Origin: Cristatella mucedo
Taxonomy: Eukaryota > Bryozoa > Phylactolaemata > Cristatellidae
Assembly: GCA_009760855.2 (NCBI GenBank)
Contig: WPIO01000029.1
Location: 2,340,001 to 2,404,000, forward strand
Direction of reading: 5' to 3'
DNA length: 64,000 nt
Shown one piece after another: positions 1 to 36,777 of this stretch (the first letter of the stretch is position 1; every line of letters starts with the position of its first letter). Both the position numbers and the translations under genes were made by a program. Under the pieces are notes generated by a model. The model was given only the letters and a program-made list of their open reading frames with translations. It had not been told where the DNA came from and did not search any database.

Positions 1-1693
1 CAAATGAAGCTCGATGGAATGGTTAGTGGTGGAATACTGAATAAGCAGCATGAATAACATGGTTAGGGTGATATGCACAGGGTCAGCATGCAAATGTGGT
101 TAGTGGCAGCATGCACAGTGTCAGCAAGCATAAGCACATCAAGGACGAATCACAAAGACCTAATAAATGCTGTCCTAAGTGTTTGTAAGTTCTTTTTCAA
201 ATTTGATTAAGTCGGGGAATGTTCTGACGCCTGTCGGGAGAGAGCTCCACGCTTTGGGAGCATACGAACTAAATGCAGTCTCCAAAGGATTTGAGGTTTG
301 TACGTGCTAGAGGTAAACTGTTGGAATCCGAAAAGCGGGTGGTACGATGCTTGACCTGGTTGGGGGCAGTAGATCTGACAGATAGGCTGGAGCCAAAGAA
401 TCATGTGACATAAAAGTGAGCGACACAACCTTCAAGTCAATCCGTTGCTTGACTGGTAGCCAGTGCAGGTCGGCGAGAAGGGGTGTGATGTGGCAACTGC
501 GACGCTCACGACAGACAAGCCTAGCTGCAGAGTTTTGCACCAGCTGCAATTGCCTGATCGCACATGCTGATAGGCCAGTAACCAACGAGTTGCAGAAGTC
601 GAGACGGGATGTCACGAATGCATGGACCAACTTGGACGTGGTATCTTTATCTAAACAAGCCCGAATGTTAGCAACGTTATTTAGCTGAAAATAGGCAGAT
701 TTGACTGTGGAGCCGATATGGTCGTCTAACGAGAGGTCGCTTTGGAACATGACACCTAGATTTCGAGCTGATTCAACTGGAGATATGCTGGCAGAGCCAA
801 TTTTGAGCGGCAGCCTTTTCTGAATCACACTGGGTTCGCTTATAACTAGTAAGTTAGTTTTATCATCGTTTAGTTTAAGAAAATTTGCTGCCATCCATAT
901 GTGGATGTCATCAATAAATGCAGCAAGTGAGTTGAGAGGATTCGAGGTGCTAGAAGGCTGTGAGGGATCAAAGCAAAGGTACAACTGAGTTTCATCCGCA
1001 TAGAAGTGAAAGCCTAGATTGCGCTTGGCAATTACATAAGCAAGAGGGAGAGTATAAACCATGAAAAGAATCGGACCTAGCACGGAGCCCCGAGGTACTC
1101 CATATTTCAGAGGTACTTCAGATGACCTTTGTCCATTCACGTCAATACTCTGAAGTCTCCCATTGAGATAGGACCTGAACTACTGCAGAGCACTGCCATT
1201 GATACCCAGGCGAGATGAGAGGCGCTCTAGAAGAACTTTGTGATCGATGGTATCAAAAGCTGCCGAAAGATCGAGCAAAACAAGCAGAGACACTCTACCT
1301 ATGTCTGAATTCTTAAGAAGTTCGTTGTATACCTTAAGCAATGCTGACTCTGTGGAGTGATTAGCTCTAAAGCCAGACTGGAACTTACCAGCAAGGTTTT
1401 AAGTTTCGATATATGAGTTCAGCTGGTCCGCCACGACCCGTTCCAGTGTCTTTGATAGGAATGTTAGAAGGGAGACTGGGCGGTAGTTGCTCAAGTTCTC
1501 CTGGTCTAGTGTCGCTTTCTTGAGAAGTTGCCTGACCACAGCTTTTTTTGAAAGGTGCTGGGACATGACCTGAGGCTAATGACATATTAATGGTGTTAGT
1601 TATGCATGGCAGCAGCAGATCAATGCAACGTAGGAGCAGGACAGTGGGAATAGGGTCCAGAGGAAATACGTTGCTTTGAATCCGAATAACCAT
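1..1693 (-). mobile_element. L2/CR1-type LINE, decayed reverse transcriptase copy
   Basis: Minus-strand non-LTR retrotransposon, cut by the left window edge at its 3' end. Positions 307-1140 hold an open frame with the RT motifs GVPRGSVLGPILF and FYADETQLY followed by the C-terminal region (LDLKVVSLTF-like, [10 protein letters not shown]). Upstream, 1141-1400 stays in the same frame (NHSTESALLKVYNELL, LLDLSAAFDTIDH) except for a TAG stop at 1180-1182, where the family usually has W. From 1400 to 1693 the frame shifts but NYRPVS-type sequence is still visible. The usual YADD is YADE (E codon 991-993), which should kill catalysis. No endonuclease domain is present, so the copy is 5' truncated. 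It is a fossil. Confidence 0.9.
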
Positions 1694-3507
1694 CGGCTTG
1701 CTATTTGTCGTCTACCATGCGCCAATGGTATTTAATAGAGTGTCATAAGCGTAGAACTCGTGCACTATTTTAGAAAAAACCGACGGCCTTTTCCCTATGC
1801 GGTACGAGCCTGTTTTTGACATGCGGAAGGCTGTCGCCTTGGCGGCGTGGGTCGGTGGAGGTTCGGCCCAGAGACTGTCGCCCTGGTGGCGTGAGTCGGT
1901 GGATGTTCGGTGCAGAAACCTGACGTGAGACGGTAGGGGGCGTGAGATGGTAGAGGACGAATGCGCATCGGCGAACATGAAATTATTTTTGACAGCTTAT
2001 GTCTCTATGTTTTGCATTTGTGAGCGCACGGCTGAATCGCTTTTGACGGCTCGTCATAATTGCAACCATCGATTTAGATTGTGCGAGTAGAGTATTCAAA
2101 TGCACCCTAATCTGCGTCGCTGCGTCGGCAGTACGGTGGGCATTGCATTTACCTTTAGCTATGCTCCAAACCGCTTAAGAAACTTGGCGTTAGGAGCGAG
2201 GCATCCGGATTTAAGCGTGCTCGTCGACAAGTCCTAGTGTGCCTTGCTAATTACTAGCGTGCTGTAATGCCCCGCGATTAGGGACCATGTATGAGCTTGA
2301 CAGCTGAGCCTCGATTACGAACTTAGAGCTATGCCGCTGAATTATAACTGGGCCGCTTATGAAATAGCCGTGATGAGCCGAGACTTATTAGCAGCGTGCG
2401 ATGTATTGTTATGAACTAACGAGCTTATGGCGTGGCTTATGACTTGGTCATTATATATGGCCTATATAAGGACTGCAGTCACACTCTTAGATCTACGGTC
2501 TGCCGGTCGGTGATTCCTTGCGCCGAGCTCGAGCTGCTGTAAGCCCATTAGCGATTCGGCTGGAAGTCACCTGTCGCATAGGCCGTAATGTACACGCTAT
2601 TGCTGTGCTTTTTTATTACCGTGTCTTTTTTAGTGCTGCATGCAGGATATGATGCACCGTGTTAGTTATCGTCGGCGTATTGCTAGCTTCAGGTCATTGC
2701 ACGCGTTGTGCCTCTACCCGAAATGATGAGGGTCTCAGTCAAAACAGTGCAGCTACTCTCGCGCGCACTTCTGGGACTATTTTTGCAAATGCAGACTTGC
2801 TACTCTCTTCCCTTGCTGCTTCTGAAATTTTTAGTGCTCGTGGTATAAGTTTCTCGTATCGTCTCTACCCGATTTCTCTCGCCTCCCGGAAGCATCAGTC
2901 GCTCTAGCCAAATAGGATATTAGCGGCTCGTTCGAACCCGGGAGTCCCACCTAAGCAGTTGAATTAATTAAATTGCTAAAGGCCTTTATCCTACGTCATC
3001 AAAATATTTACGTGGACGTTTTGCGATAGACTCAAATCGGTACAGTATATGTCCCTGCTAAAGAATGAGAGATGACGGAGATATCGAATTCTCTCCGTGT
3101 CTATGGTAATTGCATCGTGAGCGGTATTCATTCTGCTTTCCCGGCTTCGAACGGTCATTATCGGCTGCGCTTCCTAGCGAGGCTAGCCATTCACGTGCGT
3201 AGTTACTGTGCGAACCGGCGTTGCGGCCTACTCTGCCTCGTGACGTCGGCTGTCCAGAGTTGGATTGTTGAAGCAAATTTTACGCGAAGCCAAACCGGAT
3301 CTGGCAGCAAGAAATCGCTGGATCTTCGGCTACGGGCTCCGTCCTAGCACCTGTCACTCCGGGTAAACGCTACCTCTCAATCTGGAGCTGACATCGGTCG
3401 CGGTACCGGAAAGTAACGTCAAGCCGGTGTAGTGTGTACGCTGCTGTGACTGCACAAAGCCTTTGCAAGCTACATCCGAAATCATCTGAACATCTGCAGC
3501 TTATGTA
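1694..3507. other. intergenic, no gene recognised
   Basis: Open frames here are short and have no recognisable family or splice context. A TATA-like stretch (TATATAAGG) lies near 2464-2472 but no transcript can be tied to it. No repeat family from elsewhere in the window is seen. Confidence 0.5.
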
Positions 3508-3674
3508 AGCCGTAATGGGTCACTAGGTAAGGTGGTAGCTTTTCACGACCTCGTCCCCGAGGTCTTGGGTTCGATTCCTGCGGTGGGCGATCCTTTATCG
3601 CCACTGCAAGCGGTGGTGATAGTCGTAAAGGCTCTTCTGTCGCTATACAAAAAAAGGCTGTTAAACCAGCTAGC
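3508..3674 (+). mobile_element. tRNA-derived SINE, family A copy 1
   Basis: The head has pol III promoter-like boxes: A-box-like TCACTAGGTAAGGTGG and B-box-like GGGTTCGATTCC. The body carries a CCACTGC...GCGGTGG hairpin and the stretch GTAAAGGCTCTTCTGTCGC. It ends in GGCTGTTAAACCAGC, a small palindrome. It matches copies at 3998, 24135 (minus) and 60371 over most of its length. Confidence 0.88.
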
Positions 3675-3997
3675 TTCTAAGGTCGCGAACGCTTGGTCAC
3701 TGTGCCATGCCACTTTAGAGCCAATTGACTTGCTATAGACCAGACGTTTTCGCATAAATAACCGCAGCGGTGAGGTCACAGTAAAAAATAGCTTCTTTGC
3801 GACGCTTCGGTAAAGCTGGGTTGTGACCTAGCGGGAGAGGAACGTGGTACTGCGTCTGTTTCAGCGAGAACGGCGCCGAAGCAACTCCAGGCCAAGGCGG
3901 ACAACAGTAGCTATGTGCAGTGCTCGCGCATAAATTTAGGATGTGGAGATTTAACCTTCACGCGAATTTTCAATTTTTATAGAAGCGATGACTGCGG
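3675..3997. other. spacer between two SINEs
   Basis: About 320 bases of unique sequence between two direct copies of SINE family A. No gene or site is recognised. Confidence 0.5.
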
Positions 3998-4164
3998 AGC
4001 CGTAATGGCACACTAGGTAAGGTGGTTGCTTTCACGACCTCGGTCCTGAGGTCGTGGGTTCGATTCCTGTGGTGGGCGATCCTTTATTGCCACTGCAAGC
4101 GGTGGTGATAGCCGTAAAGGCTCTTCTGTCGCTATACAAAAAGAGGCTGTTTAAGCAGCTAGGA
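3998..4164 (+). mobile_element. tRNA-derived SINE, family A copy 2, abutting actin
   Basis: Same family and orientation as the copy at 3508, with B-box-like GGGTTCGATTCC and the GTAAAGGCTCTTCTG body. It ends in an oligo-T run (about 4165-4178) followed by AG. It stops only about 120 bases before the actin start codon, so it occupies what should be promoter or 5' UTR. Confidence 0.88.
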
Positions 4165-4282
4165 TTTTTTTTTTTTTAGTCGGACAGAATTCACCCTCCA
4201 TCCAGATGTCGCTAATTGCTTCCGTGCAGTGTTTGTAAGGTTTAGACCTTCGTTTTTTAAAGATCGCACAAATTGCTGCGAA
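4165..4282 (+). promoter_or_regulatory. actin 5' UTR / possible splice acceptors
   Basis: Two pyrimidine-tract plus AG sites lie here: a T-run ending in TTTAG near 4178, and TTTTTTAAAG ending at 4262. Actin genes often have an intron in the 5' UTR, so either could be the acceptor of a non-coding first exon further upstream. An upstream ATG at 4229 is in frame with the actin start and would add 18 residues unlike any actin. The real start is therefore taken at 4283. Confidence 0.35.
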
Positions 4283-5592
<1,310 letters not shown>

Positions 5593-5643
5593 CGAAATCT
5601 TCGTCGGACCCAGCCGATTGTGTTTGTAATGTTGTTTCATGTG

Positions 5644-5649
5644 AATAAA
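5644..5649 (+). promoter_or_regulatory. polyadenylation signal of actin
   Basis: AATAAA 52 bases after the actin stop codon. This is the only canonical signal nearby, implying a short 3' UTR. Confidence 0.75.
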
Positions 5650-5659
5650 TGGTAGCATC

Positions 5660-6420
5660 AATCGACTGAAAGTGCGAGACCTGTTATGTAGAGTATCCGC
5701 TGAAGGCGAGGGCTTGAGTATGTTGCTTTTGCTTGCACCGGTACGGGCGCAAATAGACGCGGAAATTCCTTGCGAAAAGTGTGCGAAACTAACTGCTTGC
5801 CTAATTTAGCCATCGCGATAACGCACTCTGCTCGTCTCGTTTGCTCTTAACTGGCAAAGGAGCTAGGTGCGAAGTTTTTGGCAACCGAGCGGGTCAGTTT
5901 CGATAAAAATGGCCTATTTTGGTTGCTTTGTATGGCAGTCCTTACGTTCTTCAGCTACTAAGAAACAGTAATGAGCTAGAGAATAATATAGCTTGAGAAT
6001 AGAGTGGCTAATAAAAAGCATGTTCGCGACAGGCTAGGCATAATGATATATGCTTTTCTGAGTCATTTAGCTGCGCCTCGAACCAGCCACAAATGTCTAT
6101 ACGGCAATGTCTTTAGTTTGCGTGCTACAAAAAATAAGAATGTCATGATGTCCCCTGATTAGACGCCAAGCTAGAAACTCTCCCGTTCCTCGCAGCATTA
6201 ACTGGATCTATGCGAACTGTCCTCTGTGCCCGCTGATGCGTGCCGACGCTGTGCATGTTATCACTTACCATATTGAGATGCTTTCCCTACAGCATATGTA
6301 AGTTGCCTTTAAAGATATCGACAAAAGTCTTATTATCATTTATATTAGCAGCTAGAGTAAGAGAGGTTCGAATGAGGCGCGACGACGCAACTTGCTTAGC
6401 GAGGTATTGTGGAGCTCAGC
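5660..6420. other. intergenic, no gene recognised
   Basis: Sequence between actin and the LINE cluster. No coding family, tRNA or repeat from elsewhere in the window is recognised. Confidence 0.5.
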
Positions 6421-6422
6421 TC

Positions 6423-6642
6423 TATAATAATGATAATAATGCACTTGATAAAGCGCCTTTAAAGGACTCAATCTCTCTCTAGGCGCTTTACATTTGCTGC
6501 AATGGCAAACGCGATTGAATGGTGAGTAATTTAATGCTTGATAAACAACATGAATAACACGGTTAGGGGTGACATGCACAGCGTCAGCATGCAAATGTGG
6601 TTAGTGGCAGCATGCATAGTGTCAGCACGCAGAAGCACATGA
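6423..6642 (-). mobile_element. LINE 3' end, outer copy, first part
   Basis: Minus-strand L2/CR1-type 3' end starting at its AAT repeat and terminal hairpin (GATAAAGCGCC ... GGCGCTTTAC), then the shared 3' UTR with repeated GTCAGCATGC words. It is interrupted at about 6642 by an oppositely oriented copy and resumes at 6944. Confidence 0.85.
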
Positions 6643-6943
6643 TCCACATTTAAAAGGAACCTAAAAACACACCTATTTAGGACAGCATTTATTGGGTCCC
6701 TATGATTCGTCCTTGATGTGCTTATGCGTGCTGACACTGTGCATGCTGCCACTAACCACATTTGCATGCTGACCCTGTGCATGTCACTCCTAACCATATT
6801 ATTCATTTCGTTTGTTTTCAAGCATGATTTTACTTACCGTTCAATTGCATTTCACTTTACAGCAAATGTAAAGCGCCTAGAGAGAGATTAAGTTCTCTGA
6901 GGGCGCTTTATCAAGTGAATTATTATTATTATTAGTATTATGA
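6643..6943 (+). mobile_element. LINE 3' end inserted inside another LINE copy
   Basis: Plus-strand copy of the same 3' end, from about AAAGGAACCTAAAAACACAC through the hairpin AAAGCGCC...GGCGCTTT to ATT repeats. It splits the minus-strand copy. The four bases ATGA occur on both sides (6639-6642 and 6940-6943) and may be the target duplication. Together the two copies form a large inverted repeat. Confidence 0.82.
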
Positions 6944-7085
6944 ACGACGAATCACAGGGTCTCACTAAATGCTGTCCTAAATAGGTGTGTTTTAAGTTCT
7001 TTTTAAACGTGGTCAAGTCAGAGGATGTTCTGACGCAAGTCGGGAGTGAGTTCCAGGCTTTAGGGTTCTCGTAATTATCTTGTTA
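6944..7085 (-). mobile_element. LINE 3' end, outer copy, second part
   Basis: Continues the copy begun at 6423 (ACGACGAATCACAGGG, then CTGTCCTAAATAGGTG and TTCTGACGCAAGTCGG). This is the end of the RT frame region seen in other copies. It breaks off before the LTR at 7100. Confidence 0.8.
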
Positions 7086-7099
7086 AATCAGTCCCTCCC

Positions 7100-7401
7100 T
7101 GTTGTGGCTGATTTATGGTAATCGTAGTTTTTCGGCCGATGATTTTTATAGCCTTGTTATTTCCGCTACGGTCAGTTTATGGCCCAATGGTGTTTACGGC
7201 CTTGTTATTACCGCTGAGGCCAGTTTATGGCCCAGCGGATTTTTATGGAGGTGATGGTTTAACGAGTTTATAAGTCTCGGTCTGCAGAGGGCCGTTGCGA
7301 TTAGGACGCTGAGCAAGGCGGTCGCATGCTGGCGGCCCGCCGCAGCGTCCTTGTGTAAATAAACGTGTCGAAGTTTGCTACGGTATTTTCGTGTGCCAAC
7401 A
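7100..7401 (+). mobile_element. candidate solo LTR
   Basis: Begins TGTTGTGGC and ends GTGCCAACA, giving the 5-base inverted ends TGTTG...CAACA. Inside, in order, are a roughly 47-base unit present twice (about 7150-7245), a TTATAAG TATA-like box (about 7270) and AATAAA (about 7357), the usual order in an LTR. No target duplication is evident, so boundaries are tentative. No internal retrovirus-like or Gypsy genes are present. Confidence 0.55.
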
Positions 7402-7423
7402 AGTGTTCTCTTTTCGTATTTAT

Positions 7424-8083
7424 AATAATAATAATATTACACTTGATAAAACGCCCTCAGAGAACTCAATCTCTTTCTAGGCACTTTACATTTACTGCAA
7501 AAGAAACACGATCGAATAGTGAGTGATATCATGCTTGATAAACAACATAAATAACATGGTTATGGGTGACATGCACAGGGTCAGCATGCAAGTGTGGTTA
7601 GTTGCAGCATGCAACAGTGTCAGCACGCATAACCACATGAAGGACGAAACTCACTAAATTCTGTCATAAATAAATGCGATTTTAATTTCTTTTTAAATGT
7701 GGTAAAGTCGGGGGTGTCGTGACGGAAGTCGGGAGTGAGTTCCAAGCTTTGGGAGTATACGAATTAAATGCACGATCTCCAAAGGATTTGAGGTTTGTAT
7801 GAGGTATAGGGAAAAAGTTAGATTCCGAAAAGCAGGTGATACGATGCTTCACCTGGTGGGGCAGTAGATCTGATAGGTAGGCTAGAGCCAAAGAATGAAG
7901 GGATCTAAAAGTGAGCGACAGAACCTTGAAGTCGATCCGTTGCTTGAATGGTAGCCAGTGCAGGTCGGTGAGAAGTGGTGTGATGTGACAATTTCGACTC
8001 TCACGACTGACAAGCCTAGCTGCAGAGTTTTGCACCAGCTGTAAGCGCCAGATTGCACATACCAGTAGGCCAGCAAGCAATAA
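7424..8083 (-). mobile_element. L2/CR1-type LINE, 5' truncated
   Basis: AAT-repeat tail and hairpin at 7424-7495, shared 3' UTR, then the C-terminal RT domain open at 7682-8080 (LDFKVLSLTF-like, LALAYLSDLLP, KAWNSLP). The hairpin stem has changed bases that still pair, including G-U pairs. Confidence 0.9.
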
Positions 8084-8089
8084 CTTTAA

Positions 8090-10680
8090 GTGTCACATAT
8101 ATTGTTTAGCCTACATCTAATTTCCTCAGCTAATCTTTCATGTGGCGCCTATTTAGCAATAGCTTGCAGCTATTGATCGCCGGGTTAATTGGTGAGGGTT
8201 GTTAGTTCAGCCCACCTATAGGACATCATAGTTTAATATGTGCGAATGCTTTCACCGTTCGGTCCTTGCTATACGTCAGCCCAATTGCTGATCGCAAAGC
8301 AAATCTTCCGCCCTCATCGCTCGAACCAACCACCGTCGCGACTGACTGTTTTTGCTCTACCGATTTGTAAGTGTGGAGATGATCAATTTTTAACTAGATT
8401 ATGCTCTCGTTTAAAATTGACTCGTTATTACCCTAAATACTTTCCATAGAATTAATTCTCAAATCACGTCCGACTAGATACTTCGCAGAGTGTTTCTCTA
8501 CATTCTTCTTAGGTAAGGCAGACTGGATTAGAGACTCCATTTCCACAGACTGCTGTCCGAGCAGGACTGCGACCCTTCATCGCCCTGATTTTTTCTTTTC
8601 TCACCAGCCAGTCTCTACTGAACTCGTCGCTAAACCTGTCTCCAAGGCTGAAAGAAACACGAGTCCTATCGATACTGTGCCAACAATTCTTCTCACGCGG
8701 TGCACTGACCTGTTGGTACCCACCATAAAAAAATTGTAAATTCGTAATGCCGAACGCTCAATGATGGAGGCGCATTCCGCTGCTTTCTAAGCGGCGTAGC
8801 CCACTCCTGGGTGCCGGTTTGGTGCGACGAGTACGAAATAAGCGGTCGTATCGCCTACAGCGTTTCTGGCGCCATCTTACGTACTCTACGTACCGTTACC
8901 AATGGGTCGCGAGATCGTTGGTGTGAGCCGGACCGAGTTGTGAAACACGTGCAGGGGATTTTGCTGAACATTATTCGCAAGCACACCATGTCGCTGCGTG
9001 TCTTGTCTGGTCTTAGCGACCTCGCTATATACACAGCTAGGACACTATCGAAGCGTTAATACTGCCCCAACGCCGGAGACACCTACACCTACGCCAGGCA
9101 TTTCAGGCGATCCGTTCATGTTACTAGCCGGGGGTCCTACTAATCAATGGCCACGAGTGCCTTTACGTTTGCTTTAACACGTTAGCCTAACCATGGTACT
9201 TCTGGATTTTGCATGGTTGATACCATGCACGATAGTCATACCGAGGGTTTTGATTTTCTTGCACCGAGTTGTAAAGCACCTGGATACAGATTTAAGCTCT
9301 TTTAGGACGCAATCCAAGCGAATTTTTATTATTATTATTGTAGATGACTCCGGGAAACTTTTTCAAGAGAAAATGATTAAATGTACCTTGTAACTAAAAA
9401 TGAGTAAAACGATTGAATGTATATTTTGTGGCCGAGACAACTAGCGGTCAGCTCAGCTCCCCAAGTTGCATTTTTTTTTACTTAATTCGCTAAGTAGAGA
9501 TTCAAGCTTTCCAAATAGTATTCCTCTGTTCCCGCTGACATATATTTATTTCTGCAAGTAGATCATAGTGCATATTGGATAGTGAGCATGCTAAATCAGC
9601 CAGATTATGATATTGCTAGAGATAATTAGCTGTTATTTAATCATAATAATTATGAACCGAATATCTTATGATGCGTGAATTAGCCATATACGTGCATTCG
9701 TTAGCGAGGCATGTCAGCTAGTCTTTGCTATTCGTCTGAATGGATTAACACTAGCTGCATCCATGTGTTTGTCGCAAGAACTTAAGTTGAGGAGCTGATA
9801 TAGCCGTTTTGTAACATTTGGTCCAAGATCTATTGTCAACAGCAAGCCTGCCATATCACACCACTTCTGTCTGAGCTTCTCTGGCTCTCTATCAAGCATT
9901 AAATTAAATCAGTTTCAAGATCTGGCTTACAGGTCGCTTCACTATCTTGAACCAGTCTTCTCTTAGAGGGTCTTCTTGCAACGGCTTAGGCGTCCTACGG
10001 TAGTGGAGTGGCATACAAATATAGATCTTAAGCTTAATATTAAGTTTAATATCTGGACTGACGTAAAGATATATATTTTAAGCTGCATTAGTACAAGTCA
10101 AAATCATACCGTAGCTTAGCCAAGAATTTATCCCGATAATTCTAGGAACGAAATTTCCCTAATTAAGTACCGTTTACCCCCTCACTATGGCTTCAGTGTA
10201 GGCCTTCCAGAACTGGAAGTGGGTCCCATGAACTGCAGCCATTTTGGAATGCCTGAATTTTTGCTACCCATGAAATCTTTCTTAGGAAAGGGTCATTCGA
10301 TGCTGTGCTTAGTCCCATTTTTATTGACATGTGAAAATTATTAATTAAGCTGGAGGTGTGCGAAGCCTATCCATAAATATCTAAACGGTCCTTTTATATG
10401 CAATTGCTCTCATTCATCTTGTTCAAGATTTCTATCTGAAATGGGAGCTACAATGTCCAACGGGAGCAAATGCCCAGCAATCCTCCATTAACAATAGGAA
10501 GAAACCGCGGTCTGTCTACTGAAGTTCCTAAACATTGCCTAAAGACGCATCCCAACGAGAAAATCGACTTTAGGCATACTTCTAGGTCCGGCCACTGAAA
10601 GTAAAACACCTTAGTATAAGGATTATTCGGTCAGTTGACTTCACGTAGACGCCTGTCATGTACATAGTTTGTTCATTTTA
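8090..10680. other. intergenic, no gene recognised
   Basis: Open frames are short and show no known family. The longest (8811-9059, 82 codons) has no recognised homology and no splice context I can defend. No repeat from the window's families is found here. Confidence 0.45.
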
Positions 10681-10800
10681 TAGGTAATTTTTATAAAATT
10701 GAAAATCGCTGTTGATTTCCGTTCTAGCTTCGTGATTACAAGATAGATTTTTTATAAAAATTGGAAATCGCCATTGATTCCTGTTCAAGCTTCGTGATCG
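10681..10800. repeat. tandem pair of a ~60-base unit
   Basis: Two imperfect direct copies of about 60 bases: TTTTTATAAAA, then TTGATT(C)CTGTTC(A/T)AGCTTCGTGAT. They are followed at once by (CG)n(AG)n. Confidence 0.75.
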
Positions 10801-10841
10801 CGCGCGCGCGCGCGAGAGAGAGGGAGAGAGAGAGAGAGAGC
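10799..10841. repeat. (CG)n(AG)n low-complexity tract
   Basis: Alternating CG for about 20 bases, then AG repeats for about 25. The first half is a classic Z-DNA-prone sequence. Confidence 0.85.
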
Positions 10842-11169
10842 CCTTGTACAGCAAGCGAGCGCACTGCCTCACCTACAAATGGACGGCTCTATCTGCGCCA
10901 ATGATCTAACTAGTAATAGTGGACGGTCTCAAGGAAAACACCAGCCCGAGAAAGCTTACTGCTTTTTCTGTTGCATTCCTACACCTACCTTCAACCTGCC
11001 GCTCAACGCTTGTGCTGACATCTCTATTGGCCGCATAAATTGCTACCTCAACCCCACACCAATGGAGCATACTGAACGATTAGTCTCGCTTTCTCTCTGC
11101 AGCAGAAGGAATACAATTGGGTTCCAAGTGCTACACCGAGGTTAAGATAGTCTTATCTCCTTAACGAGG

Positions 11170-11449
11170 TGTTATGTGACAGTGTCTCCGGCGGCGGCTG
11201 TTCTAGTGGAGTCTCACGAAGACACGAAGTCACGAGCGGGCGAATGTGAGCAGTGAACGCGACTCTCTTTATTCCCCCAGTGGGTACATATATATACGAG
11301 CTGGGGGGGGGCTGACTCACCACAGATAAGGGAGTGCATCTGTGGTGGGCCACATGCTTACGTCAAAGGCTGCACTGAGTCACTCGCTCAACCACCCGCC
11401 GCAGGCGGGGCATACACCAGCGGCCTAGAAGCCACAGACGCACACAACA
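11170..11449 (-). mobile_element. solo LTR with GAGG target duplication
   Basis: Bounded by TGTTATGTG and CACACAACA, near-perfect inverted ends beginning TG and ending CA. GAGG flanks it on both sides (11166-11169 and 11450-11453). Read on the minus strand it starts TGTTGTGTG and holds a TATATATAT box and then AATAAAGAG, the expected LTR order. No coding region adjoins it, so it is a solo LTR left by recombination. Confidence 0.72.
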
Positions 11450-12335
11450 GAGGTCCGAACTAGGATCTTGATATGTTTGAAAGAATAATGTGAGGTATCC
11501 CGTCGGACACCAGAGGTTCGCTTTTCACGTTGGTTCGTAACAGCTGGAATGCACGTCTCCAGCTTTGCAGCCGATACAATGTTGTATCAGTGCAACGCAG
11601 GGTTGCTAAAGTCTCCACGCGGAAGGTTAAAGAGGAATCCGTGCTTTACGAGACCTTCCGGAACCATCGGGGAATGTTTTCTCCTCCCCAATTATGCAGA
11701 AAAGACGAAGTCGTGGAAGAGCCCTTTGACTGTTTCTGCAGTTCATACAGATGATTTCCGAGATCATGTTGCCAGTCAGTGCAGTGCAGCGCTTCCCTGA
11801 TTAATTAAAAAACTGTATTTCTAAAGTGCGAATGCATGTACACAAATTTCTCCCGGCACCTTCGGGAAGAAAAGCTTTTAGTGCTGTCCGTGACAACCTG
11901 ACCCTCGCCTATCAATATAGCTTGAACTTCGACTTCCAACAACAACTTTAGAGAATAGAATAGTTAACAGCTAAACTTATTTACGACCCAAGCATGCTAC
12001 TTTGTCGACGTTTTGGATTTGTTTACCAATTTGGGAAGTTTCCGACCGCAGACGCTAGCACACTGCTACTCATTAAGCAAGAAGCAGCACTGCATTGCGA
12101 AGACAAAAGTCAGAATGGGCAGTACATCTATTAGCATCAAATATTCGACAGCTTTCCCCGCCGCAGCTTTCTTTCCACTCCTCTCGATGTGCAACCTCCC
12201 GCCGACGGCAATTCCAGCAATACGGCGCGCTTTAGCCCATACCGGATCCGGATGGCGCTGAAACAACCTTCACCGTTGGAATCCGGCTTGACGGCGCAGG
12301 CTCCGCCTCGGTATCCGACTACCTTATCGCTGTGC
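11450..12335. other. upstream region of RFT1
   Basis: No coding family recognised. This contains the presumed RFT1 promoter and 5' UTR. GC content rises in the last 200 bases, and I see no clear TATA box. Confidence 0.4.
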
Positions 12336-36577
<24,242 letters not shown>

Positions 36578-36756
36578 AGGATTGATTTCGTTGCACTGAT
36601 TTTGTTGATTTCCCCATCCAGTTAAATGAATGCATTTTTGCATTGTCAAAACGTTCGAAAACAAATGCAAACGGAACACCGAGTGTGAAACCATCTTGCA
36701 CGGCTTTCTTTTCTCTATATATAAGATTTATTTGCAAAAATAATCGAGCCGTGAAA

Positions 36757-36762
36757 ATTAAA
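36757..36762 (+). promoter_or_regulatory. candidate polyadenylation signal of RFT1
   Basis: ATTAAA 180 bases after the RFT1 stop. No AATAAA is nearer. Confidence 0.45.
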
Positions 36763-36777
36763 AGAAAGCGTTCCACG

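Noticed and set aside
2455..2475. TATA box and CArG-like motif
   Set aside because: The CArG spacing is wrong (seven A/T bases) and no transcript unit starts nearby. Actin is 1.8 kb away.
3508..4164. A tandem pair of tRNA genes
   Set aside because: The B-boxes are good, but the units are about 165 bases with a non-tRNA body repeated elsewhere, so they are SINEs.
12189..12335. Longer RFT1 N-terminus from an ATG at 12189
   Set aside because: It would add 49 residues with no counterpart in the family. The downstream ATG at 12336 gives the usual length.
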